Numbered from the stretch's first letter, positions 35,806 through 47,832 are shown. The stretch: DNA of 64,000 bases from Lingula anatina (GCF_001039355.2 NW_019773637.1:62001-126000); one strand, 5' to 3'. Translations and numbers: made by a program. The notes: a model not told the origin generated them from the letters alone.

Positions 35806-36834
35806 TCAGTCCTCATTTTCATCAATGCCATTTTTGTTCGTGAATGAAATAGTGGCAAGCGGTGTCATACTAGTTGCTCCTGGGTGGTTACGGACCCCAA
35901 GTGGAGGTCGTTCGCGCCTTTTTGGATTAAATAACTTTATTGTCTCATTTCGAAACTCCGGGCTGCTGCAAACATATAGGGCGAAGTTAATACAGTGGTT
36001 CACTTTACTCAGGAGCCAAAGCGAATCACGGACTCTTGAAGGAATAGGCACGTCGATTCTCATGATTCTAGTTAAAAAATCTATCACTCGCACTGGGCCC
36101 ACGAGAACAAGGAAAGCTACAACATTGCACAGAAGCATACGATGAGTTTTTCTGTATTTGCCGCTAGAACTTCTTGTTGATATTGTTAGTTTCTTTTGCA
36201 TTGATGCCACTCTTTTCAATTTAAGTGCGATGGCAATACACAGCAATAAAAGAACCAGCCAAGATCCAGTTGCTATACTGAATGTAGAATAATGATGTAT
36301 TTGTTGAAATATATTCGACGTTTGATTGTAAATGCAGAGTCTACCTTTATAGTGCGGTTCAACAGTATGGGCGAGAAAGTACGCATTTCCTCCGAGAGTG
36401 AACATGGTAACGGCACCACACATCATTAACACGCGTTTCTGCGAAAACAACATCGGACCACGAAACGGAAAAAATACAACGCAGAAGCGTTCTAATGTCA
36501 CCATAACAATAAATATGTACGACAAAAATAAAGCGCTATGTGCTACCCATGACTGTATGTCCGCATATGTGCATCTAGATCCCATGATGTTATTTACATA
36601 AACGGTATCGTACAGTGCGTAGTTTGTCGTCAGTTGGATCATAACGGAGAAATCAGCAAAAGCCAGGAACAGGAAAAACACAAAAGTTGACTTGCGCCTG
36701 AGTTTTTGGCTAGCTAAAATCACAGCAATGGTAAAAACATTTCCGAGAGATGATAGAACCGTTAGGACGTACACTGCTATCCTACTGCAGTGTCCTAGAT
36801 AGTTCCAGCACTCTGCCGACGTGATGTCAGCCAT
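35806..36834 (-). CDS. Rhodopsin-class GPCR, copy 1
   Basis: Single-exon 342-codon gene; the Met has a good context (GACATGG). Seven hydrophobic segments are visible. TM1 has the GN pair (about residue 31), TM2 has LAFAD, TM3 ends in ERF in place of DRY, and TM7 reads NHCINFALY instead of NPxxY. Cysteines before TM3 (SRCTY) and in loop 2 (RLCIYNQT, with an N-glycosylation site) can form the canonical disulfide. The TM4 Trp and TM6 CWxP are missing. The N-terminus is very short (about 18 residues), suggesting a small-molecule or short-peptide ligand bound within the helices. The basic loop 3 and the tail should face the cytoplasm and couple to a G protein. It resembles invertebrate peptide-type class A orphan receptors. 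The ligand is unknown. Confidence 0.9.
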   Translation of the reverse strand: MADITSAECWNYLGHCSRIAVYVLTVLSSLGNVFTIAVILASQKLRRKSTFVFFLFLAFADFSVMIQLTTNYALYDTVYVNNIMGSRCTYADIQSWVAHSALFLSYIFIVMVTLERFCVVFFPFRGPMLFSQKRVLMMCGAVTMFTLGGNAYFLAHTVEPHYKGRLCIYNQTSNIFQQIHHYSTFSIATGSWLVLLLLCIAIALKLKRVASMQKKLTISTRSSSGKYRKTHRMLLCNVVAFLVLVGPVRVIDFLTRIMRIDVPIPSRVRDSLWLLSKVNHCINFALYVCSSPEFRNETIKLFNPKRRERPPLGVRNHPGATSMTPLATISFTNKNGIDENED

Positions 36835-39590
36835 GTCGGTTGAAGTCTTGAGCGCGTTTTGAGAACTTTGTTTCTTAAAGCCAGCACCTAGGGAATCAGG
36901 CTGTTTTTGTATAGTTACATGCTTTGATATGGCCAGGAAGCCACAGGCAAAAAATGTCCCTTAAAATATGCATCTGTGATGTTGAAACCGAAAACTACAA
37001 TTCATGCACTGTAACGTATTTCTGTTGAATAGTTTTATAAGCTGTCCTCAACATGTGTTTATCTCTGCGTTTCTTTACCTTTAACTAGGTTCCCCGCGCT
37101 TGTTTCTGGTGTTATTTGTGAAATTAATTGTCGCATCACATTAAAAATACACTTGGCGGGATTGCTGTTAGGTGTCAGTGTTTCTCGCTTTCCTCCGTCG
37201 CCATGAATATCTGTAAAACATAGGCCTCAGTGTCTCTTGTCGTTTTGTCCGCATGTGCGTATAAATGATTTACCAAGATGGATCGCCCGACATTAAAAAG
37301 ATCCTTGTTTGATCTGAATACCGGTCCCTTTTCACATGATGAGCACATTTAATGGCCAAGCCAATGAAAATATACCTCTGTACACGCTGCATTTAATGGA
37401 TTACGTTTCCCGAATGAAAGTTGATACTGCATAGGTATTCAGGCAGCATTCCTTCATGCATCAACAACCTCAGAACATAAACCTAAAAATATTTAAGGTA
37501 ACACCAAAATTATAATATTTTGTTGTATTTTTTTCGAGACACGCGAAGCGGAGTATTAATTCGCTGCTCTGTCCTGCTTGATTCGATTGTCCTTTTCTCC
37601 GCTTTTCAGCTCGCCTTATGGACATGACGTTATAGCTGCAGAGTATTATCGTCCTCGTTATCATTAGAAAATTTATTGTAATATAGTTTTAAGTCATCTT
37701 CATTGTTTGTTGTCGACATTTTGTAATCTTTATCGTAAAAAAAGAAAGTTAAATCAAAAATAAAAGAAGGCAGTTTTGCCTCGACCGGTAATTCATGTTC
37801 ATTCACTGTTGTAAGCGCAGTGTCATAGTTTAAGTATGTTCTACTCTTCTTAATTATCTAACAGAACACAGTGAACGACATATTGTGAACAACAATTACG
37901 CGTGACATTTACTTGTGACTGTTACATTAATTTTAGGCCACGTTAATAACCAGTATAGACAGCAAGCTCTAATGGTAGTTTATCTGCCGCAAACTGATGC
38001 CCAACCGAATCTGTCAAGACGCAAATTGTCTAAGTGCAGATTGCACAGTTCTTCGTGTTCGTGATGAGAGACGAATTTTGGGGTTTATCTGAAAGGTAAT
38101 GTTTTAAAGCTTTGTGATGGAAATGTGTACACCAACACGCACTGAAAGGTACATATAGAGGTAGAAAACCTCTAGTTATCAATTGCTGTCTCGTTCGAGA
38201 GGAGCTAATTGGCATAATCCATCGCTATTGATCATATGGCAATGCTGTCTTGGTGACGTCCATCATAATAAGGGATGACAGCCATGTAATGGAGGACGAC
38301 CTCATAGCTCACAGTGCATGTAGGCAGAGCATTATACAATTACTCAACTGTCTGTTCACATTTTAACATTACATATGTATTTTTCGTGGTTATCTATTTC
38401 TCTACAAGTGTATCTATTTTATTATTTATTTTTTTTTATAAGTGATTAAGCAGTGAATCTATCAATTTCCGACTATGACAGTTTAACATTTTTGCATAAT
38501 TTCATTAAGCATATTTTTCTTCCATCACATCAAAGCCTTCTCTGCAAAATTTGATCCTGATTTATATTTATAAATATAGAGTAATAATGCAGAATGGTAG
38601 AAAATATTACCATGCAGGTAGTAGGCATGCATCGTATACATACTCAGTATATTCAGTGGTCAGAATGAATGTGCAATTCATGTTAATAAATAAATGTAAT
38701 ATAAAACCCTGCATTGCCCCTGAAATCACACATGACATAGCGTTATTTCTTTCTCATAGGACTTATTAAAGCAAATGCTGGCACAGATATCAAACATTTG
38801 CAAACTATGCCTTGATCAAACGGGTAGTCTTTTCTTCCTAATAGAGAGGTTTTAGATATCAAACATGTATGGACTATTTACCAACAAGAAAATTTGGAAG
38901 AATTAACACAACAATAACTTATCATTGTCATTTGAAAGGTTTTTTTAAATCAGCAACGCAGAAACAAGACTAGCGTCAGTCAGCAGTCTACATATTCATT
39001 GCTGTAGTTGTGCTCTATCAGATTGCGCCGGGTGTGCTACAATGTAGTGTTCATTGCAGTGGCTTCGATATATCAGGAGACGGTCAGCCCAAGGGACGGC
39101 CAGCGATATCTGTCCAATAGCAAATACGTATACAAGAAATACTTATAAGACTGCTGGTCATCACAATTTCAATCAATACGTGAAACCCTCTGGAGAACAG
39201 CCCACAAATAAACCGGTAAATTGTTAAAATAGAAAACGATAAACCACGTTCAAGGGAACATTTTAAATGCAAATCAACACAAAATATCATTTACAGTAGA
39301 TATCATAAGCGACTCATGAGGATGCATTTTGAGTGGGGTTCAGGGGTAAAGACTGGGTATAGCCAAGGTGCGAATATGAAGTGCATATTAAATGTAATAT
39401 ACGTCAAGAAGACGACTTGGGACATATTAATTCACTAACATAGCACGAGACTAACTGGTACAAACTAACGATAACAATAATAGCAAAAACAAAGATGAAA
39501 ACAACAAAAACAATAATTATGATGATAATAATAATAAAATCAAATGACAAAAAATTAAGTGGATTTAGGCCAAAATGTAAGGCTAAATTA
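36835..39590. other. 5' flank of GPCR copy 1, noncoding part of the unit
   Basis: Nothing coding is supported. It is repeated in units 2 and 3 (43149-45821 and 47833-50506) with only small indels. The first 300 bp upstream of the start codon are the best conserved among units and probably include promoter and 5' leader. Confidence 0.5.
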
Positions 39591-39805
39591 AAGCCTAGAT
39601 TACATTTGAAATGCGATGCCCATACGGTGCACGTACACTGCCCGTAATACCCTTTCCGTACAGCGTCTGAACGGAGGTAGACGGTGGCCGTGCGAAATCG
39701 TACGGAATCGTACGGGTTTAAGGCCATGTAATGTAGACAAACTCGGCGTAGCCCGTAGCTGCTTACGATTTTTAAAAAAATCGTACGGACAATTTCACGG
39801 CGCCT
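39591..39805. mobile_element. MITE truncated at the unit 1 junction
   Basis: Starts AAGCCTAGATTACAT and contains CGTACGG words. It stops at CACGGCGCC, where a new unit start (TCTGTTAAATAG) is joined. The intact relative is at 50507-50748. Confidence 0.7.
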
Positions 39806-40190
39806 TCTGTTAAATAGACCTTCAGTTTCGTGACACTGGTCCGTAATCACAAAGGACACAATTATCTGATAGACTTAATTAATTTTTATATCCTCCATCT
39901 GTATGTATAGACACAGGTGTTTGATGTCAGAAGGTCCCTAAATATATTTGATTATGCTACAAATATCATAAAATAATAAATCCAATTTAATGAAATAGTA
40001 ATGATTCCAGTTACAGTAATGAATTTTTTTAGCATGTAATTATATTTGACCATCTCGTTTATATCTGTGTGGGGAAGGATCTATCTATGCATATGGTTAT
40101 ATGCAGTTTAGATATTGGCCCATTATTACACCCGTTATATACCTGCCTGCATTATTATGAAATCACCTTTACGAAGTCCACAGCTAAATA

Positions 40191-40498
40191 CAGGCCTTCC
40201 CAACTACCAGACTCGGCACCTAAGGATCCTGAATTAACCGGTATATCGGACCACGCTACCCGTTTTCAAGGTGTGTGTCGCATTTCGGAGTATCATACCC
40301 CAAAGCAAATTTTGTAGCACGACTGCGGACTCATCCACGCTCGGCTGAACAACCTTAAACTGTACTCTTACTTTAGAGTACTCTATTTTATTGTCTCTAT
40401 GGGAATATATGGGGACTTTATGACATTCGGTTTGAATGTTTTAACCACTTTTGATAGGGCTTTTTTTGCGTTGTATTAGATTAATGTGGCAGTCTAAN
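40191..40498. other. Unique segment ending in an ambiguous base (N)
   Basis: The partial fourth unit breaks off at about 40190 into about 300 bp with no match elsewhere in the window. The N at 40498 is followed immediately by sequence matching gene C intron 7 from about 33280. It marks an assembly join or an unresolved base at a duplication border. Confidence 0.7.
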
Positions 40499-41351
40499 AC
40501 ATCGATGTTGTTCATGCATCTTGTGGTATAATTAAAAAGATAATCCACAAATTTATTGTACAAATTGCATTGGGTTTTCCTGAGACAAAAACTGGGCTGT
40601 TGGTTATTTTGTGATGCATACTCAATCCACCTCCCCATATTATTTAAGAAAGGAAATATTTCGTTCATGTTGCAATCGATGACAGTGCCGACCAAAGATA
40701 ATGCTGTCGATAAAATAAACGTACAATCATCGTAACACTTTACTTAGAGTTCTATTTTACAAGTCCATGAACAAAGAGGACCAAACTGAATGTCGCCTGT
40801 GAGTCACCGAATGTACTGTATCCGGAATTTTCACACCAAATCAAATTTTCCAACAATAAGCAATTTTCCCCCTGATCACGAATTAATGCTTGAATCATGG
40901 ATACGATATTTTATATAATTTATGATCCGAATGAATACATGATAGCATATTTATATACACATGCATGTGAAAATGATCATTTCTCCATTTCAGGAACCTA
41001 CCAAATAGAGCGCAAATACAGCATTATTGGAAAAAACAAACGAATCAACGGCTACAGCATTTATTCAAAGGTGGCACGCAGCCGCTTGGATTGTGCCACC
41101 GCGTGTATACGAGAATCCCGCTGTCGGTCCTTCAACGTAGAAATCCCACAAGGACAGTCAAGTGGCTACCGTTGTGAACTCAATACACATCTGCCTGCCG
41201 CCAATGAATTAGAAAACCAGGAATCTTTTGAAATATATGCTGTACCATGAATGCTCTTTATACTACCACTGCACGATTTGTATTGTTACTACATATATTT
41301 CACGCTGTATAAGATACACACTGTTGGTCTAACAGGACAATGTAAAACATT
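40499..41351. repeat. Second copy of gene C intron 7 / exon 8 / 3' flank
   Basis: Matches about 33281-34140 almost base for base, including the antisense frame and the PAN exon. Confidence 0.85.
40994..41250 (+). CDS. Orphan PAN/apple terminal exon
   Basis: An intact copy of gene C exon 8: TTTCAG acceptor, phase-1 entry, 85 codons and a TGA stop. The PAN cysteines (CATAC, ESRC, YRC) are kept, with a handful of substitutions (for example SII for SIL, HLPAA for YLPAV). No EGF exons precede it; GPCR copy 1 lies between it and gene C on the other strand. It could be used as an alternative last exon of gene C by splicing over 8.5 kb, or be unused. If the duplication is an assembly artefact, it is simply the other allele of exon 8. 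Confidence 0.6.
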
Positions 41352-42119
41352 TTAATAGAAGCAGTATCCAACTCATATCGATGCAAACTGACTGAGGGTC
41401 CTCCGAAATTTAATCTCGTTTATATTGATTTTTACAAGAAAGCACCATCTTAGATTTTTACCCGCTGACTGACGGGTCCCCAACACTACCTTAAATATTT
41501 ACAAATCTTGTGGAAGGTGTAGTTCTCTGTTAAATAGACCTTCAGTTTCGTGACACTAGTCCCTAATCACAAAGGACACAATTATCTGATAGACTTAATT
41601 AATTTTTATATCCTCCATCTGTATGTATTGACACAGGTGTTTGATGTCAAAAGGTCCCTCAATGTATTTGATTATGCTACAAATATCATTAAATAATAAA
41701 TACAATTTAATGAAATAGTAATGACCCATATTCTAGTTACAGTAATGAATTTTTTATCATGCATTTATACTTGACCGTCTCGTTTATATCTGTGTGGGGA
41801 AGGATCTATGCATATGGTTATATGCAGTTTAGATATTGGCCCATTATTACACCCGCTATATACCTGCCTGCATTATTATGAAATCACCTTTACGAAGTCC
41901 ACAGCTAAATAGTTAAAAGTTCGTGTAAATTTCATTCCAAGATTGTCCACAGCCATTTAAAAACTTAACATTTGGTGCAACATATTTTTCTCATATCACA
42001 ACGAGCAATCTATATCTTTTAATAGTCTAATCCTACTCCAAATTTATTTATTTTATATCAGTGACCTTTCGAAGACATTGCTTTCCAGTACTTTCTTGAT
42101 ATGAACCTGTTCGAAACAG

Positions 42120-43148
42120 TCAGTCCTCATTTTCATCAATGCCATTTTTGTTCGTGAATGAAATAGTGGCAAGCGGTGTCATACTAGTTGCTCCTGGGTG
42201 GTTACGGACCCCAAGTGGAGGTCGTTCGCGCCTTTTTGGATTAATTAACTTTATTGTCTCATTTCGAAACTCCGGGCTGCTGCAAACATATAGGGCGAAG
42301 TTAATACAGTGGTTCACTTTACTCAGGAGCCAAAGCGAATCACGGACTCTTGAAGGAATAGGCACGTCGATTCTCATGATTCTAGTTAAAAAATCTATCA
42401 CTCGCACTGGGCCCACGAGAACAAGGAAAGCTACAACATTGCACAGAAGCATACGATGAGTTTTTCTGTATTTGCCGCTAGAACTTCTTGTTGATATTGT
42501 TAGTTTCTTTTGCATTGATGCCACTCTTTTCAGTTTAAGTGCGATGGCAATACACAGCAATAAAAGAACCAGCCAAGATCCAGTTGCGATACTGAATGTA
42601 GAATAATGATGTATTTGTTGAAATATATTCGACGTTTGATTGTAAATGCAGAGTCTACCTTTATAGTGCGGTTCAACAGTATGGGCGAGAAAGTACGCAT
42701 TTCCTCCGAGAGTGAACATGGTAACGGCACCACACATCATTAACACGCGTTTCTGCGAAAACAACATCGGACCACGAAACGGAAAAAATACAACGCAGAA
42801 GCGTTCTAATGTCACCATAACAATAAATATGTACGACAAAAATAAAGCGCTATGTGCTACCCATGACTGTATGTCCGCATATGTGCATCTAGATCCCATG
42901 ATGTTATTTACATAAACGGTATCGTACAGTGCGTAGTTTGTCGTCAGTTGGATCATAACGGAGAAATCAGCAAAAGCCAGGAACAGGAAAAACACAAAAG
43001 TTGACTTGCGCCTGAGTTTTTGGCTAGCTAAAATCACAGCAATGGTAAAAACATTTCCGAGAGATGATAGAACCGTTAGGACGTACACTGCTATCCTACT
43101 ACAGAGTCCTAGATAGTTCCAGCACTCTGCCGACGTGATGTCAGCCAT
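42120..43148 (-). CDS. Rhodopsin-class GPCR, copy 2
   Basis: Single-exon 342 codons, differing from copy 1 at only two residues: Leu for His in the N-terminal NYLGxCSR and Ile for Phe in the tail KLxNPKRR. All features of copy 1 hold, including ERF at the end of TM3, the glycosylated loop 2 and INFALY in TM7. Flanks match copy 1 for several kb. The near identity, together with the N at 40498, leaves open that this is the alternative haplotype of copy 1 rather than a separate locus. Confidence 0.9.
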   Translation of the reverse strand: MADITSAECWNYLGLCSRIAVYVLTVLSSLGNVFTIAVILASQKLRRKSTFVFFLFLAFADFSVMIQLTTNYALYDTVYVNNIMGSRCTYADIQSWVAHSALFLSYIFIVMVTLERFCVVFFPFRGPMLFSQKRVLMMCGAVTMFTLGGNAYFLAHTVEPHYKGRLCIYNQTSNIFQQIHHYSTFSIATGSWLVLLLLCIAIALKLKRVASMQKKLTISTRSSSGKYRKTHRMLLCNVVAFLVLVGPVRVIDFLTRIMRIDVPIPSRVRDSLWLLSKVNHCINFALYVCSSPEFRNETIKLINPKRRERPPLGVRNHPGATSMTPLATISFTNKNGIDENED

Positions 43149-45821
43149 GTCGGTTGGAGTCTTGAGCGCTTTTTGAGAACTTTGTTTCTTAAAGCCAGCA
43201 CCTAGGGAATCAGGCTGTTTTTGTATAGTTACATGCTTTGATATGTCCAGGAAGCCACAGGCAAAAAATGTCCCTTAAAATATGCATCTGTGATGTTGAA
43301 ACCGAAAACTACAATTCATACACCGTAACGTATTACTGTTGAATAGTTTTATAAGCTGTCCTCAACATGTGTTTATCTCTCCGTTTCTTTACCTTTAACT
43401 AGGTTCCCCGCGCTTGTTTCTGGTGTCATTTGTGGAATTAATTGTCGCATCACATTAAAAATACACTTGGCGGGATTGCTGTTAGGTGTCAGTGTTTCTC
43501 GCTTTCCTCCGTCGCTATGAATATGTGTAAAACATAGGCCTCAGTGTCTCTTGTCGTTTTGTCCGCATGTGCGTATAAATGATTTACCAAGATGGATCGC
43601 CCGACATTAAAAAGATCCTTGTTTGATCTGAATACCGGTCCCTTTTCACATGATGAGCACATTTAATGGCCAAGCCAATGAAAATATACCTCTGTACACG
43701 CTACATTTATGGATTACGTTTCCCGAATGAAAGTTGATACTGCATAGGTATTCAGGCAGCATTCCTTCATGCATCAACAACCTCAGAACATAAACCTAAA
43801 AATATTTAAAGTAACACCAAAATTATAATATTTTGTTGTATTTTTTTCGAGACACGCGAAGCGGAGTATTAATTCGCTGCTCTGTCCTGCTTGATTCGAT
43901 TGTCCTTTTCTCCGCTTTTCAGCTCGCCTTATGGACATGACGTTATAGCTGCAGAGTATTATCGTCCTCGTTGTCATTAGAAAATTTATTGTAATATAGT
44001 TTTAAGTCATCTTCATTGTTTGTTGTCGACATTTTGTAATCTTAATCGTAAAAAAAGAAAGTTAAATCAAAAATAAAAGAAGGCAGTTTTGCCTCGACCG
44101 GTAATTCATGTTCATTCACTGTTGTAAGCGCAGTGTTATAGTTTAAGTATGTTCTACTCTTCTTAATTATCTAACAGAACACAGTGAACGACATATGGTG
44201 AACAACAATTACGCGTGACATTTACTTGTGACTGTTACATTAATGTTAGGCCACGTTAATAGCCAGTAGAGACTTTATCTTGCACAGTTCTTAGTGTTCG
44301 TGATGAGAGACGAATTTTGGGGTTTATCTGAAAGGTAATGTTTTAAAGCTTTGTGATGGAAATGTGTACACCAACACGCACTGAAAGGTACATATAGAGG
44401 TAGAAAACCTCTAGTTATCAATTGCTGTCTCGTTCGAGAGGAGCTAATTGGCATAATCCATCGCTATTGATCATATGGCAATGCTGTCTTGGTGACATCC
44501 ATCATAATAAGGGATGACAGCCATGTAATGGAGGACGACCTCATAGCTCACAGTGCATGTAGGCAGAGCATTATACAATTACTCGACTGTCTGTTCACAT
44601 TTTAACATTACATATGTATTTTTCGTGGTTATCTATTTCTCTACAAGTGTATCTATTTTATTATTTATTTTTTTTATAAGTGATTAAGCAGTGAATCTAT
44701 CAATTTCCGACTATGACAGTTTAACATTTTTGCATAATTTCATTAAGCATATTTTTCTTCCATCACATCAAAGCCTTCTCTGCAAAATTTGATCATGAAT
44801 TGAATTGTATTTATATAGAGTAATAATGCAGAATGGTAGAAAATATTACCATGCAGGTAGTAGGCATGCATCGTATACATACTCAGTATATTCAGTGGTA
44901 AGAATGAATGTGCAATTCACGGTAATAAATAAATGTAATATAAAACCCTGCATTGCCCCTGAAATCACACATGACATAGTGTTATTTCTTTCTCATAGGA
45001 CTTATTAAAGCAAATGCTGTCACAGATATCAAATATTTGCCAACTATGTCTTGATCAAATGGGTAGTCTTTTCTCCCTAATAGAGAGCTTTTAGATATCA
45101 AACATGTATGGACTATTTACCAACAAGAAAATTTGGAAGAATTAATACAACAATTAATTATCATTATCATTTTAAAGTTTTTTTAATACCAGCAACGCAG
45201 AAACAAGACTAGCGTCAGTCAGCAGTCTACATATTCATTGCTGTAGTTGTGCTCTATCAGATTGCGCCGGGTGTGCTCGTGTTTATTGCAGTATCTTCGA
45301 TATCAGGAGACGGTCAGCTCAAGGGACGGCCAGCGATATCTGTCCAATAGCAAATACGTGTACGACAAATACTTATAAGATTGGGTGTAACCATAATTTC
45401 AATCAATACGCGAAACCCCGTGGAGAAGAGCCCACAAATAAACCGGTAGAATTGTTAAAATAGAAAATGATAAACCACGTTCAAGGGCACATTTTAAATG
45501 CAAATCAACACAAAATATCATTTACAGTAGATATCATAAGCGACTCATGAGAATGCGTTTTGAGTGGGGTTCAGGGGTAAAGACGGGGTATAGCCAAGGT
45601 GCAGATATGAAGTGCATATTAAATGTAATATACGTCAAGAAGACGACTTGGGACATATTAATTCACTAACATAGCACGAGACTAACTGGTACAAACTAAC
45701 GATAACAATAATAGCAAAAACAAAAATGAAAACAACAAAAACAATAATTATGATGATAATAATAATAAAATTAAATGACAAAAAATTTAGTGGATTTAGG
45801 CCAAAATGTAAGGCTAAATTA

Positions 45822-46216
45822 AAGCCTAGATTACATTTGAAATGCGATGCCCATACGGTGCACGTACACTGCCCGTAACAGGGGCGGATCCAGAGCTATT
45901 TTCTGACAGTCTTCCGAATTCCCAGTGTCTTTGTTGATCCATCCTCCATTTTGACCGTCTTCCGACAGAAAAAATTAGACACCCGTCAACGTAAACTTGA
46001 AAAAATCTGACCGTCTTCTGGAAGACCTAGAAGACGGCCCCAATCCGCCCCTGCGTAATACCCTTTCCGTACAGCGTCTGAGCGGAGGTAGACGGTGGCC
46101 GTGCGAAATCGTACGGAATAGTAATGGTTTAAGGCCATGTAATGTAGACAAACTCGGCGTAGCCCGTAGATGCTTACGATTTTTAAAAAAATCGTACGGA
46201 CAATTTCACGGCGCCC
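45822..46216. mobile_element. MITE truncated at the unit 2 junction, carrying a nested insertion
   Basis: Same element as at 39591-39805, ending at the same GGCGCC/TCTGTTAAATAG junction. It is interrupted by the 175-bp element at 45879-46053. Confidence 0.7.
45879..46053. mobile_element. 175-bp CAGGGGCGG MITE with a clean empty site
   Basis: Ends are CAGGGGCGGATCC and, reverse-complemented, CAGGGGCGGATTG. CGTAA stands on both sides (45874-45878 and 46054-46058). The same place in unit 1 (about 39650) reads through CCCGTAATACCC without the insert. It is therefore a bona fide transposition with a 5-bp target duplication that happened after the units split. Confidence 0.85.
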
Positions 46217-46803
46217 TCTGTTAAATAGACCTTCAGTTTTGTGACACTGGTCCCTAATCACAAAGGACACAATTATCTGATAGACTTAATTAATTTTTAT
46301 ATCCTCCATCTGTATGTATAGACACAGGTGTTTGATGTCAAAAGGTCCCTAGATATATTTGATAATGCTACAAATATCATAAAATAATAAATACAATTTA
46401 ACGAAATAGTAATGATTCCAGTTACAGTAATGATTTTTTATCATGCAATTATATTTGACCGTCTCGTTTATATCTGTGTGGGGAAGGATCTATGCATATG
46501 GTTATATGCAGTTTAGATATTGGCCCATTATTACACCCGTTATATACCTGCCTGCATTATTATGAAATCACCTTGACGAAGTCCACAGCTAAATAGTTAA
46601 AAGTTCGTGTAAATTTCATTCCAAGATTGTCCACAGCCATTTAAAAACTTAGCATTTGGTGCAACATATTTTTCTCATATCACAACGAGCAATCTATATC
46701 TTTTAATAGTTCAATCCTACTCAAAATTTATTTATTTTATATCAGTGACCTTTCGAAGTCATTGCTTTCCAGTACTTTCTTGATATGAACCTGTTCGAAA
46801 CAG

Positions 46804-47832
46804 TCAGTCCTCTTTCTCATCAATGCCATTTTTGCTCGTAAATGAAATGGTGGCGAGCGGTATCATTCTAATTGCCCCTGGGTGGTTACGGACCCCAAAT
46901 GGAGGTCGTTCGCGCCTTTTTGGATTAATTAACTTTATTGTCTCATTTCGAAACTCCGGGCTGCTGCAAACATATAGGGCGAAGTTAATACAGTGGTTCA
47001 CTTTGCTCAGGAGCCAAAGCGAATCACGGACTCTTGAAGGAATAGGCACGTCGATTCTCATGATTCTAGTTAAAAAATCTATCACTCGCACTGGGCCCAC
47101 GAGAACAAGGAAAGCTACAACATTGCACAGAAGCATACGATGAGTTTTTCTGTATTTGCCGCTAGAACTTCTTGTTGATATTGTTAGTTTTCTTTGCATT
47201 GTTGCCACTCTTTTCAGTTTAAGTGCGATGGCAATACACAGCACTAAAAGAACCAGCCAAGATCCAGTTGCTATACTGAATGTAGAATAATGATGTATTT
47301 GTTGAAATATATTCGACGTTTGATTATAAATGCAGAGTCTACCTTTATAGTGCGGTTCAACAGTATGGGCCAGAAGGTACGCATTTCCTCCAAGAATGAA
47401 CGTTGTAACGGCACCACACATCACTAACACGCGTTTCTGCGAAAACAACATCGGACCACGAAACGGAAAAAATACAACGCAGAAGCGTTCTAATGTCACC
47501 ATAACAATAAATATGTACGACAAAAATAAAGCGCTATGTGCTACCCATGATTGTATATCCGCATATGTGCATCTAGATCCCATGATGTTATTTACATATA
47601 CGATGTCGTATAGTGCGTAGGTTGTCGTCAGTTGGATCATAACGGAGAAATCAGCGATAGCCAGGAACAAGAAAAACACAAAAGTTGACTTGCGCCTGAG
47701 TTTTTGGCTAGCTAAAATCACAGCAATGGTGAAAACATTTCCGAGAGATGATAGAACCGTTAGGACGTACACTGCTATCCTACTGCAGTGTCCTAGATAG
47801 TTCCAGCATTCTGCCGCCGTGATGTCAGCCAT
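46804..47832 (-). CDS. Rhodopsin-class GPCR, copy 3
   Basis: Single-exon 342 codons, 18 differences from copy 1 (about 95% identity) and no lesions. Changes fall in TM2 (LAIAD), the TM2-TM3 region (TTTYALYDI), TM4 (VMCGAVTTFILGG), loop 3 (ATMQRK) and the C-tail (AIRMIPL, SKNGIDEKED). ERF at TM3, the loop 2 Cys with NQT, and INFALY in TM7 are unchanged. The unbroken frame at this level of divergence indicates that the gene is under selection as a true paralogue. Its polyadenylation signal lies at 46727-46736. Confidence 0.92.
   Translation of the reverse strand: MADITAAECWNYLGHCSRIAVYVLTVLSSLGNVFTIAVILASQKLRRKSTFVFFLFLAIADFSVMIQLTTTYALYDIVYVNNIMGSRCTYADIQSWVAHSALFLSYIFIVMVTLERFCVVFFPFRGPMLFSQKRVLVMCGAVTTFILGGNAYLLAHTVEPHYKGRLCIYNQTSNIFQQIHHYSTFSIATGSWLVLLVLCIAIALKLKRVATMQRKLTISTRSSSGKYRKTHRMLLCNVVAFLVLVGPVRVIDFLTRIMRIDVPIPSRVRDSLWLLSKVNHCINFALYVCSSPEFRNETIKLINPKRRERPPFGVRNHPGAIRMIPLATISFTSKNGIDEKED

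Noticed and set aside
35825-36145. Plus-strand 106-codon frame repeated three times in the array
   Set aside because: It is the antisense shadow of the receptor C-terminal half and has no independent support.
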